Assembly (NCBI GenBank): GCA_937923225.1
Contig: CALAKR010000302.1
Coordinates: 1-5,648 of the forward strand
Length of the DNA: 5,648 nucleotides
Direction of reading: 5' to 3'
From: an uncultured Aquabacterium sp.
Lineage (GTDB): Bacteria > Pseudomonadota > Gammaproteobacteria > Burkholderiales > Burkholderiaceae_C
Positions 1-5,648 of the stretch are shown here, one piece after another; position 1 is the stretch's first letter, and every line of letters begins with the position of its first letter. Below the pieces are notes generated by a model, which was not told the DNA's origin, did no database searches, and worked only from the letters and a program-made list of their open reading frames with translations. The position numbers and the translations under genes are program-made.

Positions 1-1932
1 GAAGGCGTTGCGGGCGTCGATGGCGCGCATGGATTCGTCCAGCACGGCCGGGCGACTTTGTGCCAGCACGCGGTCGCGCGCGTCGGTGACACGTGTCACC
101 AAGGCCGGGTTCACGCGGTAGCCGCCGTTGGCGAACACGGCGAAGGCGTCGGCCATCTGCATGGGTGTGACGGAGCCTGCGCCCAGGGCCATCGTCAAAT
201 AGGCTGGATGCTTGGCTGCCTCGAAGCCGAAGCGTGTCACCCACTCCTGGCCGTAACCGGCGCCGATGGAGCGCAGCACGCGGATCGAGATCATGTTCTT
301 GGATTTGGCCAGGCCGCGACGCAGCGTCATGGGGCCTTCGAACTTGCCGTCGTAGTTCTTGGGCTCCCAGGGCTGGCTGCCTGTCACGCCCGAGTCGAAG
401 AACAGAGGGCTGTCATTGACGATGGTGGTGGGCATGAAGCCTTTTTCCAGGGCGGCCGAATAGATGAAGGGCTTGAAGCTCGAACCCGGCTGGCGCCAGG
501 CCTGCGTCACGTGGTTGAACTTGTTGCGGTCAAAATCGAAGCCGCCGGCCATGGCCTTGACGGCGCCGGTGTGGGTGTCCAGCGAGACCAGGGCGCCTTC
601 CACCGTGGGCAGCTGCGTGATCTGCCAGCGCTCCTTGGCCTGCACGACACGGATCACCGCGCCACGGCGGATCTGCAGCTTGGGCTGGGCTTTTTCGGTC
701 AGGGCCTGCGCCACGAACTTCAGGGTATCGCCCTGGATGTCGACCGATTCGCCGGTCTGCAGCAGGGCCACGACGCGCTTGGGTTCGGCCGACAGCACCA
801 CGGCGGCCTTGATGTCGTCGCTGTCCGGGTGGTCTTCCAGGGCTTCGGCCACGCGCACGTCGATGTGCTTGGGGTCGGCGGGCAGGTCGATGAAGGCCTC
901 GGGGCCGCGCCAGGGCTGGCGGCGGTCGTAGTCGAGCAGGCCCTTGCGCAGCGCGCGTGTGGCGGCGATCTGCTCGCTCATCTTGACGGTGGTGTAGACC
1001 TTCAGGCCGCGGGTGTAGGCGTCTGCGCCGTACTGCTCGTACATCAGCGAACGGGCGGCCTCGGCCACGTACTCGGCCTCGGGCGCGATGGGGGCCTTGA
1101 CGTGGTAGTGAAGCTCTTCATCGCGGGCTTCTTCGTACTGCTCCTGCGTGATGAAGTTGTTCTCCAGCATGCGCTGCAGGATGTACTGCTGGCGCACGGT
1201 GGCGCGCTTGGGGTTGCGCAGCGGGTTGTAGGCCGAGGGGGCCTTGGGCAGGCCGGCCAGCATGGCGGCTTCGGCCAGGGTGACCTTCTGGAGCGGCTTG
1301 CCGAAATAGGTTTCGGCCGCGGCGGCGAAGCCGTAGGCACGCTGCCCCAGGTAGATCTGGTTCATGTAGAGCTCCAGGATCTGGTCCTTGCTCAACAGGC
1401 CTTCGATCTTCAGGGCCAGCAGGATCTCGTAGATCTTGCGCGAGAAGGTCTTCTCGGTGGACAGGTAGAAGTTGCGCGCCACCTGCATGGTGATGGTGGA
1501 AGCGCCCTGGCTGCGTGATTCGCCGAAGTTGGCCAGGCCGGCACGCAGCACCCCGATGTAGTCCACGCCGCCGTGGCGATAGAAGCGGGCATCTTCGATG
1601 GCCAGCACCGCGTCCTTCATCACCTTGGGCATCTGGCCGATGGGCTGGAAGTTGCGCTTTTCTTCGCCAAACTCGCCGATCAGGGTGGCGTCCGCCGAAT
1701 AGACGCGCAGGGGCATCTTGGGGCGGTAGTCCATCAGCCCGTCGAGCGGCGGCAGGTTGGGGTAGATCACGGCCAGGCCGATGCTGATCACCATGGCCAG
1801 GCCCAGGGCGCCGGCCACGCCCAGGCCGATCAGCCAGGCAAGGGGCCGGACCAGCCACTGGATCCACCAGGAATCGGCACTGAAGACCCGACTGCGGGAC
1901 GACGTTGGGGGGCGGGTGTCAGGGGCGCTCAT
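1..1932 (-). CDS. mrcA: Penicillin-binding protein 1A, bifunctional glycosyltransferase/transpeptidase (3' end missing)
   Basis: Class A PBP (also called ponA) that polymerises lipid II into glycan strands and cross-links the peptides, anchored in the inner membrane with its catalytic domains in the periplasm. The visible part is 644 residues. A short cytoplasmic tail is followed by one membrane segment (about 31-57). The GT51 glycosyltransferase motifs are EDARFYRHGG (catalytic Glu113), GASTITMQ (143-150), RKIYEILLALKIE (165-177, Glu169) and KDQILELYMNQIYLG (182-196). A linker/OB-like region covers about 310-440. The transpeptidase begins near 445, with the SxxK motif SSFK (Ser484, Lys487) and the SxN motif SKN (544-546). 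The KTG motif and C-terminus lie beyond the left edge; relatives are near 800 residues. The ATG at 1932-1930 gives a normal short N-terminus, but only a weak GGA precedes it as ribosome binding site. The gene diverges from pilM. A perfect TATAAT lies 28 bp upstream of the start. Confidence 0.97.
   Translation of the reverse strand, partial: MSAPDTRPPTSSRSRVFSADSWWIQWLVRPLAWLIGLGVAGALGLAMVISIGLAVIYPNLPPLDGLMDYRPKMPLRVYSADATLIGEFGEEKRNFQPIGQMPKVMKDAVLAIEDARFYRHGGVDYIGVLRAGLANFGESRSQGASTITMQVARNFYLSTEKTFSRKIYEILLALKIEGLLSKDQILELYMNQIYLGQRAYGFAAAAETYFGKPLQKVTLAEAAMLAGLPKAPSAYNPLRNPKRATVRQQYILQRMLENNFITQEQYEEARDEELHYHVKAPIAPEAEYVAEAARSLMYEQYGADAYTRGLKVYTTVKMSEQIAATRALRKGLLDYDRRQPWRGPEAFIDLPADPKHIDVRVAEALEDHPDSDDIKAAVVLSAEPKRVVALLQTGESVDIQGDTLKFVAQALTEKAQPKLQIRRGAVIRVVQAKERWQITQLPTVEGALVSLDTHTGAVKAMAGGFDFDRNKFNHVTQAWRQPGSSFKPFIYSAALEKGFMPTTIVNDSPLFFDSGVTGSQPWEPKNYDGKFEGPMTLRRGLAKSKNMISIRVLRSIGAGYGQEWVTRFGFEAAKHPAYLTMALGAGSVTPMQMADAFAVFANGGYRVNPALVTRVTDARDRVLAQSRPAVLDESMRAIDARNAF
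85..100. repeat. Perfect 16-bp palindrome inside the PBP1A coding sequence
   Basis: GGTGACACGTGTCACC reads the same on both strands. On the minus strand it encodes part of a Leu-Val-Thr-Arg-Val-Thr stretch (about 611-616) in the transpeptidase domain. The sequence is compatible with coding and may be chance, though perfect 16-bp palindromes are uncommon in a window of this size. Confidence 0.6.
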
Positions 1933-1939
1933 CAATCCA

Positions 1940-1959
1940 GGGGGTCCGAAAGGAGCCCC
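1940..1959. repeat. Imperfect inverted repeat with GAAA loop near the PBP1A transcription start
   Basis: GGGG (1940-1943) pairs with CCCC (1956-1959), TCC (1945-1947) pairs with GGA (1952-1954), and one G-G mismatch (1944/1955) separates the two stem parts. The loop is GAAA on the plus strand. No T-tract follows on either strand, so it does not look like an intrinsic terminator. If PBP1A transcription starts near 1954, the minus-strand RNA would contain only one arm. A DNA-level role or chance is then more likely than an RNA hairpin. Confidence 0.45.
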
Positions 1960-1960
1960 G

Positions 1961-1966
1961 ATTATA
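1961..1966 (-). promoter_or_regulatory. Likely -10 element of the PBP1A promoter
   Basis: Read on the minus strand this is a perfect TATAAT, 28 bp upstream of the PBP1A ATG. Transcription would begin near 1953-1955, giving a leader of about 22 nt. The hexamer one 17-bp spacer upstream (1984-1989, CCAGTG on the minus strand) is a poor -35 match, and there is no TG extended -10. The promoter may therefore be weak or helped by an activator. The call rests on the hexamer and its position in a G+C-rich background. Confidence 0.5.
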
Positions 1967-2103
1967 GGAACCCAGGCCTTCCGCACTGGCGTACCAGGGC
2001 ACCCCTTGCGGGGGAGTCTGAATACCTGACACACCCTGTTGTTTACGTTTGCAACCGCTTGTAATACGTGTGGAACGCGCAACGACTAGGTGAAAAGCCG
2101 GGC

Positions 2104-2160
2104 AACTTTGGCGTTCAACCATAAAAACTTTACTGCTAGCATTGAAGTGGTTTATTAACT
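2104..2160 (+). promoter_or_regulatory. Probable promoter region of the pilMNOPQ operon
   Basis: This A+T-rich stretch directly precedes pilM and contains several imperfect sigma-70-like pairs. One is TTCAAC (2114-2119) with TAGCAT (2137-2142), spacer 17. Another is TTTACT (2129-2134) with TATTAA (2153-2158), spacer 18. Further upstream, TGTAAT (2060-2065) matches the -10 consensus at five of six positions but has only a weak -35, TTGTTT (2039-2044), at 15 bp. None is decisive. The region is called from its composition and position, not from one clear promoter. Confidence 0.4.
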
Positions 2161-2184
2161 TCCCAGCGCCCTGACTGGGTGCAT

Positions 2185-2190
2185 GGAGGA
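2185..2190 (+). promoter_or_regulatory. Strong ribosome binding site that sets the pilM start at GTG
   Basis: GGAGGA lies 4 nt before the GTG at 2195. It falls inside the first codons of the alternative reading from ATG at 2183, and that ATG has no good Shine-Dalgarno sequence of its own. This favours GTG 2195 as the translated start of pilM. Confidence 0.7.
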
Positions 2191-2194
2191 ATTT

Positions 2195-3274
2195 GTGAGC
2201 TTTTTAGACACGCTGCTGGGCCGCAAGCACCCGCCCATGGTCGGGCTTGACGTCAGCTCGTCCAGCGTCAAGCTTGTCGAGCTCAGCCAGAATGCAGCAG
2301 GAGAATTGACGCTTGAGCGGTTCGCGTCGGAGCCCCTGGACAAAGGCTGGATCGCCGACGGGCAGATTGAGAAATTCGACGAAGTGGCCGAGGCCGTTCG
2401 CAAGGTCGTGACCAAGAGCGGCACGCGCACCAAGTTCGTGGCCATGGCCATGCCCCAGTCGGCGGTGATCACCAAGAAGATCATGCTGCCGGCCGGCCTG
2501 CGTGAAGAAGAAATGGAAATGCAGGTCGAGGCCGAAGCCAACCAGTACATCCCCTTCTCGCTCGACGAGGTCAGCCTGGATTTCTGTGTGATCGGGCCCG
2601 CGCCCCAATCAGCCGGTGATGTCGAGGTGCTGATCGCTGCTTCCCGCAAGGACCGCGTGCAGGACCGCCAGGGCCTGGCCGAGGCAGCCGGGCTCAAGCC
2701 TGCCGTGCTCGACATCGAGTCCTATGCCTCGCGGCTGGCCATGCAACGCTTGGTCGCGGCCCTGCCGGGCGGGGGCAAGGATGCGCTGGTCGCGCTGTTC
2801 GAGATCGGCGCCGAAAATACCAGCCTCAAGGTGCTGCGCGACGACGAACTGCTGTACGACCGCGACCAGGCCTTCGGCGGGGCGCAGCTCACACAGCTGA
2901 TCTCGCGTCAGTACGGCTTCTCCTTCGAGGAGGCCGAATCCAAGAAGCTCTCCGGTGACCTGCCCGAGGATTTTCAGTCCTCGCTGCTGGCGCCGTTCGT
3001 CGACAGCCTCTCCCAGGAAATCGGGCGAGCGTTGCAGTACTTCTTCACCAGCACGCCGCACCACAAGGTGCACTACGTGATGCTGGCGGGTGGCACGGCC
3101 TCGCTGCCGGGCCTCAAGGAGCGGGTGACCGAACTCACCGGCTTCGCATCGATGGTCGTCAACCCCTTCGATGGCATGAAACTGGGATCTGCCGTGCGTG
3201 AAAGCAAGCTGCGTCGCGAGGCGCCCTCCTATCTGACGGCCTGCGGACTGGCCATGCGGAGGTTCCTCGCATGA
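2195..3274 (+). CDS. pilM: Type IV pilus assembly protein PilM (actin-like ATPase)
   Basis: A 359-residue cytoplasmic protein with the FtsA/actin-like fold. In the pilus machine it binds ATP and the N-terminal tail of PilN, linking the inner-membrane alignment complex to cytoplasmic parts. Numbered from GTG 2195, the phosphate-1 motif is GLDVSSSSVKLVEL (17-30). A conserved QVEAEANQYIPF stretch sits at 110-121, the phosphate-2 region IGAENTSLKVL at 204-214, and the adenosine-binding motif MLAGGTASLPG at 296-306. Length fits the family (about 350-360). The GTG start is preferred because GGAGGA precedes it and the resulting N-terminus (SFLDTLLGRK) resembles the family; ATG 2183 would add four residues. 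The stop overlaps the pilN start in ATGA. It is the first gene of a tight five-gene operon. Confidence 0.95.
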   Translation: MSFLDTLLGRKHPPMVGLDVSSSSVKLVELSQNAAGELTLERFASEPLDKGWIADGQIEKFDEVAEAVRKVVTKSGTRTKFVAMAMPQSAVITKKIMLPAGLREEEMEMQVEAEANQYIPFSLDEVSLDFCVIGPAPQSAGDVEVLIAASRKDRVQDRQGLAEAAGLKPAVLDIESYASRLAMQRLVAALPGGGKDALVALFEIGAENTSLKVLRDDELLYDRDQAFGGAQLTQLISRQYGFSFEEAESKKLSGDLPEDFQSSLLAPFVDSLSQEIGRALQYFFTSTPHHKVHYVMLAGGTASLPGLKERVTELTGFASMVVNPFDGMKLGSAVRESKLRREAPSYLTACGLAMRRFLA

Positions 3275-3915
3275 TCCTGATCAACCTGCTTCCTCACCGC
3301 GAAGAAAAGCGCATCCAACGCAAGCAGCGGTTTTTCGTCGGGCTGGGCATGGCTGCCTTGATTGGTGGTTTGCTGGTGGCCCTGTGGTACGGCATTCAGC
3401 AACAGATGATCGGCTCGCAGCAAGCCCGCAACGAGTTCCTCAAGTCCGAGATTGCCAAGCTCGACGAGGAAATCAAGGACGTTTCCACCCTGAAGGCCGA
3501 GATCGAGGCGCTCAAGGCGCGTCAGAAGGCTGTGGAAGACCTGCAGACCGACCGCAACATGCCGGTGCACATCCTCAATGAGCTGGCCCGTCAGACGCCG
3601 GAAGGCATCTACCTGAAGTCCATCAAGCAGGAGGGGCAGTTCGTGATGGTGTCGGGCGTGGCCCAGACCAACGAGCGCGTGTCGGCCTTCCTGCGCAACA
3701 CGGGCAACAACTCGCCCTGGCTGGAGCGCCCTGAACTGCAAGAGATCAAGGCCGCGGCGGTGACGCTGCCGGACACCAAGGATCCCAAGCGCTTGTTCGA
3801 GTTCTCGGTGCGTGTGGGCCTCAAGCGTCCTGAGGCACCCAATGCGGCGGCATCGGGTGCTTCCGCGCCGGCCCGTGGTGCGCCTGTTGGTGCTTCTGCG
3901 CCTTCTCCTGTCTGA
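3271..3915 (+). CDS. pilN: Type IV pilus inner-membrane alignment protein PilN
   Basis: A 214-residue bitopic inner-membrane protein that forms a heterodimer with PilO. Its cytoplasmic tail carries the PilM-binding motif INLLPHR (4-10), followed by a basic stretch and one membrane helix (about 21-42). A charged, probably coiled-coil segment follows (about 48-95), then a periplasmic ferredoxin-like domain (about 96-185). The last 28 or so residues (187-214) are a low-complexity tail rich in Ala, Pro, Ser and Gly, likely disordered; it makes the protein somewhat longer than the 198-residue Pseudomonas form. The start overlaps the pilM stop by 4 bp, and GGAGG (3258-3262) lies 8 nt upstream, so translation is probably coupled. 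Family assignment is secure; the role of the tail is unknown. Confidence 0.95.
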   Translation: MILINLLPHREEKRIQRKQRFFVGLGMAALIGGLLVALWYGIQQQMIGSQQARNEFLKSEIAKLDEEIKDVSTLKAEIEALKARQKAVEDLQTDRNMPVHILNELARQTPEGIYLKSIKQEGQFVMVSGVAQTNERVSAFLRNTGNNSPWLERPELQEIKAAAVTLPDTKDPKRLFEFSVRVGLKRPEAPNAAASGASAPARGAPVGASAPSPV

Positions 3916-3928
3916 GCGCGGAGTCCGC

Positions 3929-4633
3929 ATGGCCAAAGCCAATATCAACATTGATCTGAACGCCTGGTTCGCGGATGCGCAGGACCAGTTCCGCGGCTTG
4001 AACCCGAACGAACCCGGGCAGTGGCCGATCCTGCCCAAGATTGCCGCAGGTGTGGCCACTGGCGCGGTGGTGCTGGTGCTGGGCTGGTTCCTGCTGCTGT
4101 CGACCCAGGCCGACGAACTGCAAGGTGAACGTGACCGTGAGCCTCAACTCAAGCAGGAGTACCAGGGCAAGCTGTTGCAGGCGGTCAACCTGGTGGAACT
4201 TCGCAAGCAACGCGTGCAGGTGCAAGAGTACGTGACGCAACTTGAGAAGCAGTTGCCCGGCAAGGCCGAAATGGACGCCTTGCTGTCGGACATCAACCAG
4301 GCAGGTCTGGGCCGTGGCCTGGATTTCGAACTGTTCAAGCCGGGGCAGGTCGTGGTCAAGGATTACTACGCCGAGTTGCCGATCGCCATCAAGGTGTCCG
4401 GCCGCTATCACGACATGGGTGCCTTTGCGGCTGACATCGCCAACCTGTCGCGCATCGTGACCCTTCATGACCTGAACATCAACACGGTGCAGACAGGGAG
4501 TGGTGCCAAAGGTGGCAGCAGCAGCGGTCCGCTGGTGATGGAGGCTACGGCCCGCACCTACCGCTACCTGGATCAGGGCGAGCTGGATCAGCAGAAGGCC
4601 GACAAGGCCAAGAAGAAGGGCGGGCAACCATGA
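3929..4633 (+). CDS. pilO: Type IV pilus inner-membrane alignment protein PilO
   Basis: A 234-residue partner of PilN. A cytoplasmic N-terminus of about 36 residues precedes one membrane helix (about 37-58), a charged coiled-coil segment (about 62-110) and a periplasmic ferredoxin-like domain (about 111-215). Typical family wording includes LPGKAEMDALLSDINQAG (109-126), GLDFELFKPG (130-139) and ELPIAIKVSGRYHDMGAF (149-166). Two local oddities are a Gly/Ser-rich loop (about 189-200) inside the C-terminal domain and a Lys-rich tail (223-230). The ATG at 3929 is preceded by GGAG (3920-3923) at 5 nt and lies 13 bp after the pilN stop. The frame is open further upstream to a GTG at 3812, but that would overlap pilN by about 100 bp without a ribosome binding site. 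The stop overlaps the pilP start. Confidence 0.95.
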   Translation: MAKANINIDLNAWFADAQDQFRGLNPNEPGQWPILPKIAAGVATGAVVLVLGWFLLLSTQADELQGERDREPQLKQEYQGKLLQAVNLVELRKQRVQVQEYVTQLEKQLPGKAEMDALLSDINQAGLGRGLDFELFKPGQVVVKDYYAELPIAIKVSGRYHDMGAFAADIANLSRIVTLHDLNINTVQTGSGAKGGSSSGPLVMEATARTYRYLDQGELDQQKADKAKKKGGQP

Positions 4634-5163
4634 TGTCCCGAGCAGTCGCCGGTGGCTTGGTGCTGGGATTTGTGGCAGCCCTGGCCGGTTGCACCACCCA
4701 GCAGGAAGAGCTTCAAGCCTGGATGACGCAGGAGCGCGCGCAGGCGCATCCCAGTGTCCAACCCATTTCGCCTCCGCAGAAGTTCAACCCCCAAGGCTAT
4801 CAAACGGGGGATACGGTCGAGCCCTTCAGCGCACAGAAGCTGATCGTGGTGCTCAAGCAGGATCGTTCTCAGCCGAATTCCGCGGTGGCAGCGGAACTGA
4901 GTCGCCGCAAGCAGCCGCTTGAGGCGTTCCCTCTGGACAGTATGTCCATGGTGGGCAGCGTGAACCGCAGGGGCGTGCAGTACGCATTGCTGAAGGTCGA
5001 TAACCTTCTTTATCAGGTCAGGGTGGGGGACTACCTTGGGCAGAACTTTGGGAAGATCATGAAGGTCACGGAGACGGAAATCGAGCTGCGCGAGATCGTG
5101 CAGGATGCAGCTGGCGAATGGATCGAGCGGCCTGCCGCCTTGCAACTCCAGGAGGGGGCGTGA
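4630..5163 (+). CDS. pilP: Type IV pilus lipoprotein PilP
   Basis: A 177-residue periplasmic lipoprotein that joins the PilN/PilO ring to the N-domains of the PilQ secretin. A short lipoprotein signal peptide ends in the lipobox LAGC (18-21), so Cys21 should be acylated. A flexible, Pro/Gln-rich linker follows (about 22-92), then the beta-sandwich domain (about 93-170) with family stretches PLEAFPLDSMSMVGSV (96-111) and YQVRVGDYLGQNFGKI (128-143). The residue after the lipid-bearing Cys is Thr, not the Asp that retains lipoproteins in the inner membrane in enteric bacteria. The start at 4630 overlaps the pilO stop by 4 bp; the second ATG at 4633 is equally possible and changes only one residue. 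Ribosome binding is modest (AAGG near 4616-4619). Confidence 0.94.
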   Translation: MMSRAVAGGLVLGFVAALAGCTTQQEELQAWMTQERAQAHPSVQPISPPQKFNPQGYQTGDTVEPFSAQKLIVVLKQDRSQPNSAVAAELSRRKQPLEAFPLDSMSMVGSVNRRGVQYALLKVDNLLYQVRVGDYLGQNFGKIMKVTETEIELREIVQDAAGEWIERPAALQLQEGA

Positions 5164-5165
5164 TC

Positions 5166-5648
5166 ATGACGAATACCATGTTCAAGTGGGCGGGCGGTTG
5201 TGCCGTTGCCTTGGTGGCTGCCTGTGCCATGGCCGCTCCGGCCATCCAGTCCGTCACGGCCAGTCAGCAGGCTGGCACCGATGTCGTACGCATCGAGCTC
5301 AGCGAGCCGCTGCCCTCTTTGCCTGCAGGTTTTGCCGTGCAGGCACCGCCCCGCATCGCCATCGATCTGCCCGGTGTGAGCAATGCCTTGGGCCGCAACT
5401 CTGTGGACATCAACCAGGGCAATCTGCGTACGGTGAACGTGGCGCAGGCCGGGGAGCGCACGCGGCTGGTGCTCAATCTGCGTCAGCCTTCGGCCTACCG
5501 CGCCAGCCTGCAAGGCAAAGTGCTGCTGCTGACGTTGGACAACGCCTCGGCGGCGGATGTGGCTCAGCCGGTGCTGCCTGCAGCGACCACAGCCAAGCCG
5601 GTTGGGGAGGCGGAGACGGTGCACTTCGCCGAAAGCCGCAACGCGGTG
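5166..5648 (+). CDS. pilQ: Type IV pilus secretin PilQ, N-terminal part (3' end missing)
   Basis: The first 161 codons of the outer-membrane secretin through which the pilus passes; full-length relatives are about 700 residues. It begins with a signal peptide (hydrophobic core about 8-20, likely cleavage after AMA at 21-23). An AMIN domain follows (about 28-126), with wording such as PPRIAIDLPGVSNAL (61-75) and GERTRLVLNLRQPSAYR (96-112). AMIN domains in PilQ bind peptidoglycan. An Ala/Pro/Thr-rich linker (about 127-147) follows, and the window ends at the next structured part. N-domains and the secretin pore lie outside. The start is 2 bp after the pilP stop, with GGAGG (5151-5155) 10 nt upstream. 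ATG 5178 is in frame but has no ribosome binding site. The signal peptide also contains a VAAC sequence (17-20) resembling a lipobox. Confidence 0.93.
   Translation, partial: MTNTMFKWAGGCAVALVAACAMAAPAIQSVTASQQAGTDVVRIELSEPLPSLPAGFAVQAPPRIAIDLPGVSNALGRNSVDINQGNLRTVNVAQAGERTRLVLNLRQPSAYRASLQGKVLLLTLDNASAADVAQPVLPAATTAKPVGEAETVHFAESRNAV

Larger units (their letters stand above)
1933..2194. promoter_or_regulatory. Divergent intergenic region between PBP1A gene and pilM
   Basis: This 262-bp gap separates two divergently transcribed genes, so both promoters should lie here. The half next to the PBP1A gene (1933-2020) is G+C-rich and contains several short inverted repeats. The half next to pilM (about 2114-2160) drops to roughly 30% G+C by hand count. 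I see no convincing small ORF, tRNA or Rho-independent terminator. Confidence 0.8.

Noticed and set aside
58..1518. Long open frame of 486 codons on the plus strand opposite the PBP1A gene
   Set aside because: It lies wholly antisense to an unmistakable PBP1A coding sequence. Its product is rich in His, Gln, Gly and Leu with no recognisable domain, the usual result of a G+C-rich third-position bias read on the opposite strand.
1118..1867. 249-codon minus-strand frame overlapping the PBP1A gene
   Set aside because: It is an alternative frame on the same strand as PBP1A. The frame carrying all the GT51 and transpeptidase motifs is continuous from 1932 to the left edge, so there is no frameshift to explain.
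1997..2009. Possible sigma-54 promoter (GGGCACCCCTTGC)
   Set aside because: The GG and GC elements are one or two bases too close for the -24/-12 spacing, so the match fails at the most constrained feature.
2002..2013. CCCC-TTGC-GGGG hairpin as a terminator
   Set aside because: The stem is only 4 bp, no T-tract follows on either strand, and no gene ends nearby because both neighbours start here.
2162..2179. CCCAG/CTGGG inverted repeat just before the pilM ribosome binding site
   Set aside because: A 5-bp stem with an 8-nt loop is too common by chance to claim as a translational control element.
3812..3928. Upstream extension of pilO to GTG 3812
   Set aside because: It would overlap pilN by about 100 bp, has no ribosome binding site and adds residues unlike any PilO N-terminus; ATG 3929 has GGAG at the right distance.
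3229..4059. 276-codon minus-strand frame opposite pilN and the start of pilO
   Set aside because: It crosses two well-supported genes in antisense and shows no protein family features.
3821..4627. 268-codon minus-strand frame opposite pilO
   Set aside because: It is antisense to pilO, with Leu/His/Gln-rich low-information sequence and no domain.
1..5648. A novel system, mobile element or CRISPR array
   Set aside because: Both strands are accounted for by a PBP1A gene and the pilMNOPQ operon. I saw no transposase, repeat array, integrase, target-site duplication or composition break that would suggest transferred DNA.

Overview
The window is ordinary chromosomal sequence from a G+C-rich Gram-negative bacterium. 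Protein style and gene order point to a betaproteobacterium of the order Burkholderiales, probably near the Comamonadaceae or related genera. That placement is inferred from motif wording and synteny, because no search could be run.

Layout: the left third (1-1932, minus strand) is most of a class A penicillin-binding protein 1A gene (mrcA/ponA), cut off by the left edge before its C-terminus. A 262-bp divergent intergenic region (1933-2194) follows. It holds a perfect TATAAT element facing the PBP1A gene, several small inverted repeats, and an A+T-rich stretch that probably carries the promoter of the rightward operon. The right two thirds (2195-5648, plus strand) is the type IV pilus alignment operon pilM-pilN-pilO-pilP-pilQ. 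Its genes overlap by 4 bp (pilM/pilN, pilO/pilP) or are separated by 13 bp (pilN/pilO) and 2 bp (pilP/pilQ). pilQ is cut by the right edge after 161 codons.

How the genes work together: PilM is a cytoplasmic actin-like protein that binds the N-terminal tail of PilN. PilN and PilO are paired bitopic inner-membrane proteins whose periplasmic parts form the alignment ring. PilP is a lipoprotein linking that ring to the secretin PilQ, which forms the outer-membrane pore for the pilus. The AMIN region at the start of PilQ is of a type known to bind peptidoglycan. The divergent PBP1A makes and cross-links peptidoglycan. This neighbourhood is well known in beta- and gammaproteobacteria, so the locus itself is not new.

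I found no mobile element, CRISPR array, tRNA, rRNA or clear terminator, and no sign of an undescribed system. Points worth a second look are modest: the start codon of pilM, the bidirectional promoter region and its repeats, a perfect 16-bp palindrome inside the PBP1A gene, and a lipobox-like motif in the PilQ signal peptide.
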